In this document: in pieces, positions 25,425 to 33,864 of the stretch | Position numbering within the stretch: position 1 is the first letter of the stretch | How the letters are laid out: each line of letters begins with the position of its first letter | Source: Faucicola sp902506215 | Lineage (GTDB): Bacteria; Pseudomonadota; Gammaproteobacteria; Pseudomonadales; Moraxellaceae | Reading direction: 5' to 3' | NCBI GenBank assembly: GCA_016888885.1 | Contig: CP069437.1 | Coordinates: 1,550,001 to 1,614,000 of the forward strand | Length of the DNA: 64,000 nucleotides | The notes under the pieces: generated by a model | What the model saw: the letters and a program-made list of their open reading frames with translations, nothing else | Told to the model about the DNA's origin: nothing | Database searches by the model: none | Translations under genes and position numbers: made by a program

Positions 25425-26477
25425 TTACGGTCGTTTGGCTATCATCACCGCACGGGTCGGGCGTTGATAGCCTTCAATGGTTTTGCTGCTATCATTGGGG
25501 TCAAGAAAATCGCTTAAAGATTGATAATCCATCCAGTCGGTTTTGCGTTGTTCATCCGTCGATGTCACATCCACATCGACACAGCGCACATCCACAAAAC
25601 CTACTTTATAAAGCCACAGCGACAGTGCCGCAACCGATGGGATAAAATACACGTTATTCATCTGTGCATAGCGCTCACTTGGCACTAGCACGGATGTCGT
25701 ATCCCCTTCAATCACCAAGGTTTCTAGTACCAATTCTCCGCCTTTTGCTAGCTGATTGTATAATTGCTCAAGATGCTCAAACGGTGACGCGCGGTGATAC
25801 AGCACGCCCATACTAAACACGGTATGAAACAACCCCGCTTGCCCGCTAGTCAAGCTAGGATTTGGCAAGGCTTCAAGCGGTATGGGCACATAGTGCACCG
25901 TGTTGCGTCCAAAATCGTTACTGTCAGCCTGCCCCACAAAATGGCGAATCGCCATAAACTGGTGATAAAACAGACACGATGGGTCAATCACAATCACCGT
26001 GCTTGCCCCTGCGCCCGCCATACGCCAGCCGTGATAACCCGAACCGCCGCCCACGTCTAACACGCGTTTGCCGTGAAGTGGGCTGATATGCGGCAACACC
26101 CTATCCCATTTCCAATCACTGCGCCATTCGGTATCAATATGGATTTGCCGGTCATCTCGACCCAGTAAAAAACCGCCTTTGCGCCACGGCATCAAACGTT
26201 TGAGTAGCGCATGGGTTTGCTTGTATTCATTGTCTTGCCAGTCAAATGCTGCAGTGATACAGGGTTGATTTAACTCTACTTGCGCGTTGTCAACCACGGG
26301 CAAGCGCTCAATGAGCGATTGATAAAATGGCGCATGGGCGTAGCGTGATTTGTCTTTGATGGTAGCCAGCCAGTTGGGCAACTGGGCAAGCCATTCATTG
26401 GCAACTGGGTATTTTTCCGCCAATTGCAGCAAGGTAAGATAGACGTCGGTTTCGGCAGTTTTGATAGTGTGGTTCAT
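25425..26477 (-). CDS. cmoB: tRNA U34 carboxymethyltransferase
   Basis: CmoB transfers the carboxymethyl group from carboxy-SAM to 5-hydroxyuridine at position 34 of tRNAs, giving cmo5U for wobble decoding. The protein of about 350 residues shows MPWRKGGFLLG, HIDTEWRSDWKWDR, the SAM motif RVLDVGGGSGYHGWRMAG and DFLDPND. I choose the ATG at 26477 because AAGAG lies just before it. The upstream TTG reading lacks a site. It follows cmoA by 48 bases in one operon. Confidence 0.94.
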   Translation of the reverse strand: MNHTIKTAETDVYLTLLQLAEKYPVANEWLAQLPNWLATIKDKSRYAHAPFYQSLIERLPVVDNAQVELNQPCITAAFDWQDNEYKQTHALLKRLMPWRKGGFLLGRDDRQIHIDTEWRSDWKWDRVLPHISPLHGKRVLDVGGGSGYHGWRMAGAGASTVIVIDPSCLFYHQFMAIRHFVGQADSNDFGRNTVHYVPIPLEALPNPSLTSGQAGLFHTVFSMGVLYHRASPFEHLEQLYNQLAKGGELVLETLVIEGDTTSVLVPSERYAQMNNVYFIPSVAALSLWLYKVGFVDVRCVDVDVTSTDEQRKTDWMDYQSLSDFLDPNDSSKTIEGYQRPTRAVMIAKRP

Positions 26478-26525
26478 GGTTGACTCTTTTAGGATTGACA
26501 GATTTTCATTGTTTAAAGGCAATCA

Positions 26526-27299
26526 TCACTTAAACGCAATAATCGACGCAAAGTTTAAAAACTGAAACCACGTCAAATGGCGGTCAAACCCCACCGTTGC
26601 TAGACGCTGATGATGAAAATCGAGGGTATCGGTGATAAGCACATTCTCCAGTGCATTGCGTTTACCACTGATTTCCATCTCACTATAGCCATTGGCGCGT
26701 TTAAAATCATAATACCGCTCAACACGCCACGCATCGTCCGCTTCATCGAGCAAATGGGTTTTTTCGGTCAAAATCAAAATACCGCCTTCAACTAAAGCAT
26801 CATAACAGCGTTTGAGTAACTGCTCGCGCTTGTCAGGGGATAAAAACTGCAAGGTTAAATTGAGCACAATCATATCGCACCGCTCAAACACCACCTCACA
26901 CACATCAGCGCAAATCAGCTCGATATCATGCTCAGGATAATGCTGCATCAGTACACTTTGCGCTTTGGCAATCATCGGCTCTGAGATATCAATGGCTTTG
27001 ATTTGCAAATCTTGCGGCGCAAACTCGCCTGCGAGCGCAAAACTCACCGCCCCGAGTGAACAGCCCAAATCATAGACGCGGCTGACTTTATTGCCATTGC
27101 TATTGGTTTGGCGAAACTGGCAATGGCGTTTGGCAAAAATCGGCAACATGGCGAGCATCTGCCCATACCCAGGCACACTACGGCGAATCATATCGGGAAA
27201 ACAAGCCACCACTTGCTCATCAAAGCTAAACCGCGCATTGGCATCTAGCGGCGTGGTAAATAAGGTATCGTGGGGTGGTTTGGCTTGGGGCTGACTCAT
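26526..27299 (-). CDS. cmoA: Carboxy-S-adenosyl-L-methionine synthase
   Basis: CmoA makes carboxy-SAM from SAM and prephenate for CmoB. The 257-residue protein has FSFDEQVVACFPDMIRRSVP at the N-terminus, the SAM-binding VYDLGCSLGAVSFAL, and LNLTLQFLSPDKR, all typical of CmoA. Upstream, repeated TATCGCTGACTTAG segments lie in the spacer. It is the first gene of the cmoAB pair. Confidence 0.94.
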   Translation of the reverse strand: MSQPQAKPPHDTLFTTPLDANARFSFDEQVVACFPDMIRRSVPGYGQMLAMLPIFAKRHCQFRQTNSNGNKVSRVYDLGCSLGAVSFALAGEFAPQDLQIKAIDISEPMIAKAQSVLMQHYPEHDIELICADVCEVVFERCDMIVLNLTLQFLSPDKREQLLKRCYDALVEGGILILTEKTHLLDEADDAWRVERYYDFKRANGYSEMEISGKRNALENVLITDTLDFHHQRLATVGFDRHLTWFQFLNFASIIAFK

Positions 27300-27338
27300 G
27301 CGGCTAACTCACTATGGCTGATTGAGCGTTACTAAGAC

Positions 27339-27366
27339 TCAGTATCGCTGACTTAGTATCGCTGAC
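27339..27366. repeat. 14-bp direct repeat upstream of cmoA
   Basis: GACTCAGTATCGCT is followed by GACTTAGTATCGCT, then GACAG. Only two full units with one mismatch are present. Confidence 0.55.
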
Positions 27367-27567
27367 AGTTTTATGCTCGCTTCAACAATGAAACGCTCAA
27401 GGAACGCTTAAACTGTCAGGTTTTTAGATAGCGGAAACTTGGTTTACATTGCCTAACTTGAATGGCGAGTAAACTTTGCTATTCTAACATTTTCACCCGT
27501 TTTACTTTTAATAATTTATTTTAACCCTTATATCAAACCAATGAGATAACCATAAAAAGGTATTAGT

Positions 27568-28098
27568 ATGCAAACGATTATTTTAGGTGGTGGCTGTTTT
27601 TGGTGTACCGAATCAGTATTTAGCCATGTCAAAGGTGTGACCGATGTCACATCAGGCTATATGGGCGGTGATGAAGTAACCGCCAATTACAAAGCCGTCT
27701 GTGGCGGCGATACCGGTCATGTCGAAGTGATTAAAGTCGATTTTGATGAGACCATTATTCCGCTTGAGACGGTATTGGATATTTTCTTTGCCACCCATGA
27801 TCCAACGACACAAGACCGTCAAGGTAATGATGTCGGTAGACAGTATGCCTCTGTGGTGTTTTACACCGATGAAGCGCAGCAAAAACCGACCATTGACCGT
27901 GTAATTGGGGAACTTCGTGATGAGCAAGGCATCAAAGTGGTGACCGAAGTGCATCCTGCTGCGCAGTTTTTCCCTGCCGAAGACTACCACCAAGATTATT
28001 ACGCCAACAACCCGACCCAAAGCTATTGCAATTTTGTGATTCCGCCCAAGCTTGCCAAGCTTAAACAATATTTTAGCGGTTTTATGATCGAACAATAA
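27568..28098 (+). CDS. msrA: Peptide methionine-(S)-S-oxide reductase
   Basis: MsrA repairs methionine-S-sulfoxide in proteins. The catalytic cysteine is C10 in GGGCFWCTESVF, and the family motifs YMGG, GHVEVIKVDFD, FFATHDPTTQDRQGNDVGRQ and PAEDYHQDYY follow. The 176-residue protein is a single MsrA domain without an MsrB fusion or signal peptide, so it acts in the cytoplasm. AAAAAGG precedes the ATG, and a terminator follows. Confidence 0.96.
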   Translation: MQTIILGGGCFWCTESVFSHVKGVTDVTSGYMGGDEVTANYKAVCGGDTGHVEVIKVDFDETIIPLETVLDIFFATHDPTTQDRQGNDVGRQYASVVFYTDEAQQKPTIDRVIGELRDEQGIKVVTEVHPAAQFFPAEDYHQDYYANNPTQSYCNFVIPPKLAKLKQYFSGFMIEQ

Positions 28099-28159
28099 CG
28101 CGTATTGTTATGTTATTGATACTTTGTTAATACCTTAGTGGTACTTATTAATCCTTTCA

Positions 28160-28195
28160 AAATTGGGCTTTATACTGTTAATGCCCAATTTTTTT
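28160..28195 (+). terminator. Intrinsic terminator after msrA
   Basis: AAATTGGGC pairs with GCCCAATTT around a 14-base loop and is followed by a T-run. Confidence 0.85.
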
Positions 28196-28374
28196 GAGTT
28201 CTACAATTAAACTTACCACAACCGTGCAAAAATTAACGCTTTATCACCCAATGTGAAAAAATGTAATTAAATGCATTTACTCCTTTCACTAAGCAAGCTT
28301 TTTTTATACCCTTGAATGAGTCAAAATTCACCCCGTTTGTTGATGTCTTTATCTGTCACTATTCAAGGTTTGTT

Positions 28375-29748
28375 ATGCGTTTACTCCCGATTTTTATGGC
28401 GCTGGCAGGCGTGGCGATGGTTAGCCAAGCCAATGCCGCACCGACACCGCCTAATCTTAGCAATGCCCAGTTTCAACAGTGTTTATCCAATCTCAAAAAC
28501 AGCAGCACCTTTAGCGGTGTAGCCAGCACTTTAGAACAATATCGCCCAAGTGAGCCTGACCCTAGTGTGATTGTCTCACTCAACTATCAACCTGAGTTTC
28601 AAAAAGAAGTGTGGGACTATCTCTCAGGTCTGGTCGATGAAGAGCGTGTGCAAGATGGTATCAATGCCAAAAACCAACTACAAAGCACATTAAGCCGCAT
28701 CGAGCAGCGCTATGGCGTGAAAGGAACGGATGTACTTGGCGTCTGGGGGGTAGAGTCGAACTTTGGTAAGCAGCTGGGTAAAAAAGACTTAATCCAGTCG
28801 TTAGCGACCTTGTCTTGCTTTGACCGTCGTCAGCCTTACTTTCGCACGGAATACGCCAACGCGCTGCGTATCTTGCAAAATGGTGACATCCGCCGTGATG
28901 ATATGACTGGCTCATGGGCAGGGGCGTTTGGGCAAACCCAGTTTATGCCAAGTACCTTTTTACGCTTGGCGCAAGATTTTGATGGTGATGGACGTAAAGA
29001 TTTGGTCAACAGCCAAGCTGATGCGCTCGCGTCAACGGCCAATTTCTTAGATAAAGCAGGTTATCGCACGGGTGAGCCTTGGGGTTTTGAGGTCAAGCTG
29101 CCTGCAGAGTTTTGGGCAGATAGCAACCGCAAAGCCAAAAAACCGATGAGCTACTGGCGCAGCCAAGGTCTGACTCTTGCTAATGGTCAGCCGCTACCCT
29201 CTAGCCTTGATAGTGCAGGACTGCTATTACCGGCAGGTATTAAAGGCCCTGCATTCTTAGTGGGTAAAAACTTCGATGCGTTTTATAGTTACAATGCGTC
29301 AGAGAACTACGCGCTAGCGATTGCGCATTTGTCCGATATGATTAGCCAAAACCGTACTAGCAATGTCGGCTTTGTCACACCTTGGCCAACGGATGATGCC
29401 GGTATTAGTCGCCGTCAAGCCCGTGAAATCCAGCAAGCACTACTTAATCGTGGGTATGATATTGGTCAAGCTGATGGCATGATTGGCGATAAAACGCGCT
29501 ATGCGATTCAAGATTTTCAGCGTCAGCAAGGTGTCAACCCTGATGGTCGTGCGGGTATGAAACTCTACCGTATGCTAATGACTCAGCCAACAGGCAATGC
29601 TCAGTACCCGACCCAAACGCCCGTTCGATACCAGTCTGTACCGAATTCAACGGTTACTACCACGCCGACTAAAGTGGTACGCGATGCCAATGGGCGCACG
29701 AGTTACTATCGTATCGATAATGGGCAAGGTGGAGTGACAACGCCTTAG
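28375..29748 (+). CDS. Lytic murein transglycosylase, MltB type, with peptidoglycan-binding domain
   Basis: The enzyme cleaves peptidoglycan glycan strands in the periplasm. From the ATG at 28375 the protein (457 residues) has a signal peptide (RLLPIFMALAGVAMVSQANA) and an SLT_2 domain with the catalytic-type Glu in GVWGVESNFGK. GAFGQTQFMPSTF and DFDGDGRKDLVNSQADAL follow. The C-terminal PG_binding_1 repeat is near residues 345-405 (IQQALLNRGYDIGQADGMIG). AAGG precedes this ATG. An upstream TTG reading would spoil the signal peptide. The stop codon lies in a repeat array. Confidence 0.92.
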   Translation: MRLLPIFMALAGVAMVSQANAAPTPPNLSNAQFQQCLSNLKNSSTFSGVASTLEQYRPSEPDPSVIVSLNYQPEFQKEVWDYLSGLVDEERVQDGINAKNQLQSTLSRIEQRYGVKGTDVLGVWGVESNFGKQLGKKDLIQSLATLSCFDRRQPYFRTEYANALRILQNGDIRRDDMTGSWAGAFGQTQFMPSTFLRLAQDFDGDGRKDLVNSQADALASTANFLDKAGYRTGEPWGFEVKLPAEFWADSNRKAKKPMSYWRSQGLTLANGQPLPSSLDSAGLLLPAGIKGPAFLVGKNFDAFYSYNASENYALAIAHLSDMISQNRTSNVGFVTPWPTDDAGISRRQAREIQQALLNRGYDIGQADGMIGDKTRYAIQDFQRQQGVNPDGRAGMKLYRMLMTQPTGNAQYPTQTPVRYQSVPNSTVTTTPTKVVRDANGRTSYYRIDNGQGGVTTP

Positions 29749-29833
29749 TCATTGAAACCTTAGTGTTTAAGTGTTAGGCATTAAACCTTAAATGATTTAA
29801 ACCTGAGATATTTGAAACTTAGTCATCTACAAT
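29744..29833. repeat. Degenerate 15-bp direct-repeat array starting at the transglycosylase stop codon
   Basis: Units read CTTAGTCATTGAAAC, CTTAGTGTTTAAGTG, TTAGGCATTAAAC, CTTAAATGATTTAAAC, CTGAGATATTTGAAA and CTTAGTCATCTACAA. Lengths are 13-16 bases. The first unit contains the TAG stop of the transglycosylase gene. Confidence 0.75.
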
Positions 29834-29858
29834 GTTTATTAATTTTTTATCCCCCAAT

Positions 29859-29893
29859 AAAAAACCCTTAATGTCAGTATTAAGGGTTTTTTG
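29859..29893. terminator. Bidirectional terminator
   Basis: AAAACCCTTAAT pairs with ATTAAGGGTTTT around a 6-base loop, with A- and T-runs on the two sides. It separates the transglycosylase gene from the convergent small acidic-protein gene. Confidence 0.9.
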
Positions 29894-29937
29894 TTGATAG
29901 TGACACAGTTTTGTTAATATCCCCACATGGGACAACC

Positions 29938-30198
29938 TTATACAATAGGTGGCGGGGTGGGCTCTTCACCATCATCCATTTGGATCGGTTTGACTTCGCC
30001 TTTTGAATTGCTGCCCCAATTATCTTCTTCGTCTTCATCCCATTTTTTGAAGTTATCGCGTGGGTTGATGCCACGGCGTTTCATGTCTTCGACTTGCTCT
30101 TCAAGGGTGCGAAACTGCTGGGCTTCGTGCATAGTGTCTTCAAGTTGGTTGATGTTGTTTTCAAGATCGTCCGCTTGCTGGGTCACATGATTGCTCAT
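29938..30198 (-). CDS. Small acidic hypothetical protein
   Basis: The 86-residue protein starts with a helical Gln/Glu-rich stretch (DDLENNINQLEDTMHEAQQF) that could form a coiled coil. It ends in a disordered Asp/Glu/Pro-rich tail. No family is recognised, and no signal peptide or membrane segment is present. AGGAG stands well placed before the ATG at 30198, so translation is likely. A start 24 bases upstream is less likely. Confidence 0.7.
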   Translation of the reverse strand: MSNHVTQQADDLENNINQLEDTMHEAQQFRTLEEQVEDMKRRGINPRDNFKKWDEDEEDNWGSNSKGEVKPIQMDDGEEPTPPPIV

Positions 30199-30349
30199 AA
30201 TTTTCTCCTCTTTTATCCTCAATGTTATCGTTATATGTGTTGTGAGATTATCATAACATAAAAAATGTGACGCTAGTTAGCAGGTCTGTATAACATTATC
30301 ATGACATGAGTAAATCATGGCTTGGTCAAAGCTGGTATAAAATTCTTGC

Positions 30350-30375
30350 ATAAAACACTAAGATAAAACACTAAA
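30350..30375. repeat. 13-bp direct repeat
   Basis: ATAAAACACTAAG is followed directly by ATAAAACACTAAA in the spacer after the DUF4062-like gene. Confidence 0.6.
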
Positions 30376-30398
30376 AAATGCGTGTTAGAAACGACGGA

Positions 30399-31406
30399 TT
30401 AAGCTTGTACAATGATGTTAATCTGCCACAGCTCGCGGATACTTCGTTCTTCTTTGACCGAGACCAACCATTGTTTTTTCACCAGTTGGCTTTTGATCCA
30501 TTGATAATCGATATTACTGATTTGACAGCGAGAGACGGCATGGATTTTGGGTGAGATTTTGAGCGCTTCTGCCATCGCAGCATCTTTGAGGGCATCATTA
30601 ATTTGGGTCAACATCATATTACTGGTAAACGGCTGCGGTAATGCTTGTAGCATTTGCACAATATTGCCCCAGCTAAAGGTATAAGCTGCGCTGATTTCTT
30701 GCAAGTTGCCGCCTTCAAACGCGTGTGCGGTGTAATTGACCAATAACGCTTCATTGAGCTCTTTTGGCGTGACTTGGGTCGGTCTGATTTCAAGTTCAGG
30801 CGGCTTTTGATCGCGCTCTAGACTACTGGCAGTTAAGGCGGGTTGCACACTATTACGGATATGAAATCTATCCGAGACAAACACCGACTTCAAATCGCCA
30901 CTAGCACCTGTCGGTAGCGCCCTTAATGGATGGGTGTCTTTGACCCAACCTGAGCGCGGAAACTTGTCTTTGATTTCCTCAAGCATTCGCACACAGTCTG
31001 CCACACCATCATGGGTCTGATCGAAATGAATGGCCCGCGAACCTTGTTCTTTAATCACCAAATTAAACAGATCCAACCGTTGACGTAATAGCTCATGTTG
31101 GCTTGGCTGGGTATTGACTAACGCAATCATCGGCACACGTTTTGAAGACGCATAGATATAAGATAAGTGCAGATAACTGACACCGGATAGGCTTAAATGA
31201 CCGTAATCATTGCCCAAAATAAAAATCATATAATCACATTGGTCGATTTGCTGGCGGCTGTATTCAACAAAATTGGTATGGGTCGCAAGCAAATCCCAAG
31301 TCAAAAAATAATCCGTCGATAGCGCATACTCTAGCGTGTTCTCTAAGTTGACATTTTCATTTCTCACCAAAGAGATATGAATATGATAACGTTTCTTTTG
31401 AGACAT
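30399..31406 (-). CDS. DUF4062-like (TIR-like fold) cytoplasmic protein
   Basis: The protein of about 335 residues has an N-terminal segment resembling DUF4062: a strand followed by ENTLEYAL, then EYSRQQIDQCDYMIFILGNDYGHLSLSGVSYLH, then RVPMIALV. In DUF4062 the order is the same, ending in an aspartate-tyrosine strand and a G-x-x-Y-G loop. The C-terminal half is helical and unassigned. No signal peptide or membrane helix is present. The ATG at 31406 is chosen from GGAG eight bases upstream. It lies downstream of murI on the same strand. Its function is unknown. Confidence 0.65.
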   Translation of the reverse strand: MSQKKRYHIHISLVRNENVNLENTLEYALSTDYFLTWDLLATHTNFVEYSRQQIDQCDYMIFILGNDYGHLSLSGVSYLHLSYIYASSKRVPMIALVNTQPSQHELLRQRLDLFNLVIKEQGSRAIHFDQTHDGVADCVRMLEEIKDKFPRSGWVKDTHPLRALPTGASGDLKSVFVSDRFHIRNSVQPALTASSLERDQKPPELEIRPTQVTPKELNEALLVNYTAHAFEGGNLQEISAAYTFSWGNIVQMLQALPQPFTSNMMLTQINDALKDAAMAEALKISPKIHAVSRCQISNIDYQWIKSQLVKKQWLVSVKEERSIRELWQINIIVQA

Positions 31407-31442
31407 GCTATCTTCTCCATAACGCTCTAATGAACGCAATTA

Positions 31443-31518
31443 ATTAAAAGAGTAAAGGGTTAAAAGCTGAATCGTTAAAAGCTAAATCGTTAAAAGCTAA
31501 AAGGGTAAAAAGCCATGC
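31443..31518. repeat. 15-bp direct-repeat array between murI and the DUF4062-like gene
   Basis: Five units fill most of the spacer: ATTAAAAGAGTAAAGG, GTTAAAAGCTGAATC, GTTAAAAGCTAAATC, GTTAAAAGCTAAAAG and GGTAAAAAGCCATGC. The middle three are nearly identical, so this array is younger than most others here. Confidence 0.85.
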
Positions 31519-31534
31519 TGACTAACCAACAATC

Positions 31535-32404
31535 TCAATTCACTGCACGATGTTGAGTCACACACAAGGTAAAAAAATCAATCCCCAACTCTGGCAAAAA
31601 TCGCTGCAACAGACGCGTTGCCGCCTGCTCAGTAGTGGGTAAGTTGGCGGTGGCATAAAACTGTAATCGCGGTCGCTCTTTATGAGAGGCAAGCTGATTG
31701 GCCTGCTCAAGCAAATCATGCACGCGTTTGGCAATGGCATCGCCCGAATCAATCAATGCCACTTGCCCCATAGCTTGGTGGGTCATCAGCTCGTCGATAC
31801 GCTGTGCCAAATAGGCTTTAAAAAAAGGAAAATGGGTACAGCCCAGTACCAGTTGGTCTACTTTTTTATCCTGTAACTCACTTAGCAAATGATCTAAATC
31901 AGTCACGGCTGGGTGAGGGCTTGGCATACCCAATTCTACCCAAGGCACTAGGCTGTTAAAGCTATATTTGTGGACAGTCACTTGCTGCGGTTTGGCGACT
32001 TGCTCAATGACTTCATTGAGTAAATACCCGTGCAAGGTCGCTGGGGTTGCCAACACCGCGACTTGCTTGGTCGTCGACTGCATTACCGCAGGTTTTAATG
32101 CAGGGACTAAACCGACAATCGGTACTTGAGGATACCGCCGCCTTGCCGCCTGTAATCCATGCGCAGAGGCACTATTGCAAGCTATCACAATAAGTTTACA
32201 GCCTTGCGAGTGTAGCCAGGCAACGGCCTGCAAGGTAAGTTCACGAATCTCTGCTTCACTGCGTGAGCCATAGGGTACATGCAGGGTATCAGCAAGATAG
32301 ATATAACGTTCAAATGGCAAGCGTCGCTGCAAATGGGTCAATACCGACAATCCGCCCAACCCAGAATCGAATACGCCTATCGGCGCGCTTGCTAACTCTA
32401 CCAT
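31535..32404 (-). CDS. murI: Glutamate racemase
   Basis: MurI makes D-glutamate for peptidoglycan. The 289-residue protein has the active-site motifs IGVFDSGLGGLSVL, ADTLHVPYGSRS, VIACNSASAHGL (first catalytic cysteine, with Ser where Thr is usual in CNTAS) and LVLGCTHFPFF (second cysteine). The C-terminus is slightly longer than average. It is the upstream gene of a pair with the DUF4062-like gene. Confidence 0.95.
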   Translation of the reverse strand: MVELASAPIGVFDSGLGGLSVLTHLQRRLPFERYIYLADTLHVPYGSRSEAEIRELTLQAVAWLHSQGCKLIVIACNSASAHGLQAARRRYPQVPIVGLVPALKPAVMQSTTKQVAVLATPATLHGYLLNEVIEQVAKPQQVTVHKYSFNSLVPWVELGMPSPHPAVTDLDHLLSELQDKKVDQLVLGCTHFPFFKAYLAQRIDELMTHQAMGQVALIDSGDAIAKRVHDLLEQANQLASHKERPRLQFYATANLPTTEQAATRLLQRFLPELGIDFFTLCVTQHRAVN

Positions 32405-32593
32405 AGCCTACTCAGTCCAACTCGCAGGGTGTTGCTATTTTAAACCGCAAAATAATCGCCTACCCATAAAATAGACCACTATCTTATACCAATTTTTAGG
32501 TACTCACTACAAAAAAAATGCGGGGCCGAATTTGACAGCCCATTCGTCACTTCGCTGGTTCACAAGCTATCAAAATTTGGCTACAGCGGCTAT

Positions 32594-33325
32594 TTAGGCG
32601 GTCATCGTCAAGGTAAAAGTGCTATCACCACTGTGCAAAATCAATGACGTACCCTCTTCACCCTCTACCAACTCACCCAGTTCAATCAAATGGTAAAACA
32701 CATTGCGATGAATGAGTCCGTATAGCGCTGAGTCACCATTTTGGCGCACCAACAGATAAGGCTGGCTGGCTTGTTTCTGCTGTAAGCCAGCATCATGCGA
32801 GCTAGCATGGGCAAATGGCAGACCCAAACGAATCGGATGCTGCTCGTCGGCAATCACCACATCGCCTTGCGTGGTGGTGAACTGCAACACCGGTTTGCTA
32901 GTATCACCAAATTGCTGGCTAATGACGTCCACTTGATTCACTAGCAGTGGCGCGTCTTCTACTTGGATTTGCCATTTTTCCACAGGGGTTTTTAAAAAAT
33001 ACTCAACGTGGTTGTTGTCATCAACCTCTGACCACAACACTTTGGCAAACAGATCAATGAGTAGCGGACGGGTGATTTGACTGCCTTCATGCCACCACTC
33101 GCCATTGGCTTTGACCACCACATCCATCGTACCGCTGATTTTGGGTTGCCATTTTTCAAGCGGTGGAATTTGGCGTGTCGGATGGTTTGCGGCTGCTACC
33201 GCTTGCGACGTGACCGATTGCTCGATTTGTTGGCTTAGCTCGCCTATATCAAAGCTATTATCAAAATTAATATCAAAACTGGGTTTAGACGCTACAGTAT
33301 CATTATTAGTCATTTTCTGGCTCAT
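32594..33325 (-). CDS. DUF1285 domain protein
   Basis: The central part, IPPLEKWQPKISGTMDVVV through EWWHEGSQITRPLLIDLFAK to TPVEKWQIQVEDAP, is the DUF1285 signature. The fold is known but the cellular role is not. The N-terminal 65 residues are low-complexity and probably disordered. The start is uncertain: ATGs at 33325 and 33313 are both possible and neither has a good ribosome-binding site. A reading to 33445 would add a segment of unlikely composition. Confidence 0.82.
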   Translation of the reverse strand: MSQKMTNNDTVASKPSFDINFDNSFDIGELSQQIEQSVTSQAVAAANHPTRQIPPLEKWQPKISGTMDVVVKANGEWWHEGSQITRPLLIDLFAKVLWSEVDDNNHVEYFLKTPVEKWQIQVEDAPLLVNQVDVISQQFGDTSKPVLQFTTTQGDVVIADEQHPIRLGLPFAHASSHDAGLQQKQASQPYLLVRQNGDSALYGLIHRNVFYHLIELGELVEGEEGTSLILHSGDSTFTLTMTA

Positions 33326-33864
33326 ATTATGGTAGTTTTTATTTAGATTAGGATTTAGAGTATTGTATGGTTTTATAAATGCCATGATGCGCTGTGTTGA
33401 CATCACTTTGTGGTACATAGTAGTCAATTCAACGCTGGGTTTCAAATAGTCGCTGTTAGTACCTGTGTCGATTTATTGTATATAAAGGTGACAGATAGCA
33501 TAAGACAAGTCAGATTGGATGCGATAAATTAAGCCCGGCAGTCATTTTCTCCTGCAAAAATATTAGGTAGTTAAACAGTTAATCTATTATACTAAGTAGT
33601 ATTTTTTCTGAATTCATATAACGATTCATTATATGTTAAAATCAAGAAAACCATTGATAACATTGCCAGCCTGCGCCAGCAATTATTTGATGAACTGATA
33701 ATCAAAGGCTAACCTTCCAAATCACTAGCCTTGCAAAAATCATCGTGATGCAACTTAAGTTGATAGGCTGTCAGATATAAGCAGAAGAACCGCATTGTTT
33801 AACCCAATGCGCGCAAGGTTAAGTAAGTTGTCATCACTGAATTTTATTTTTCTAAGGAGTTTGT
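33326..33864. other. Spacer between the DUF1285 gene and the ETF-QO gene
   Basis: About 540 bases of AT-rich sequence. It contains an 11-codon minus-strand ORF with a strong AGGAG site (33510-33545). It also contains a plus-strand stretch ending at 33712 that reads like a protein C-terminus but has no start codon. Neither is called as a gene. TAAGGAG at 33853 is the ribosome-binding site of the next gene. Confidence 0.5.

Noticed and set aside
31535..32404. Loss of the first catalytic motif in glutamate racemase (CNSAS for CNTAS)
   Set aside because: The cysteine is kept and Ser for Thr is conservative, so I treat the enzyme as intact.
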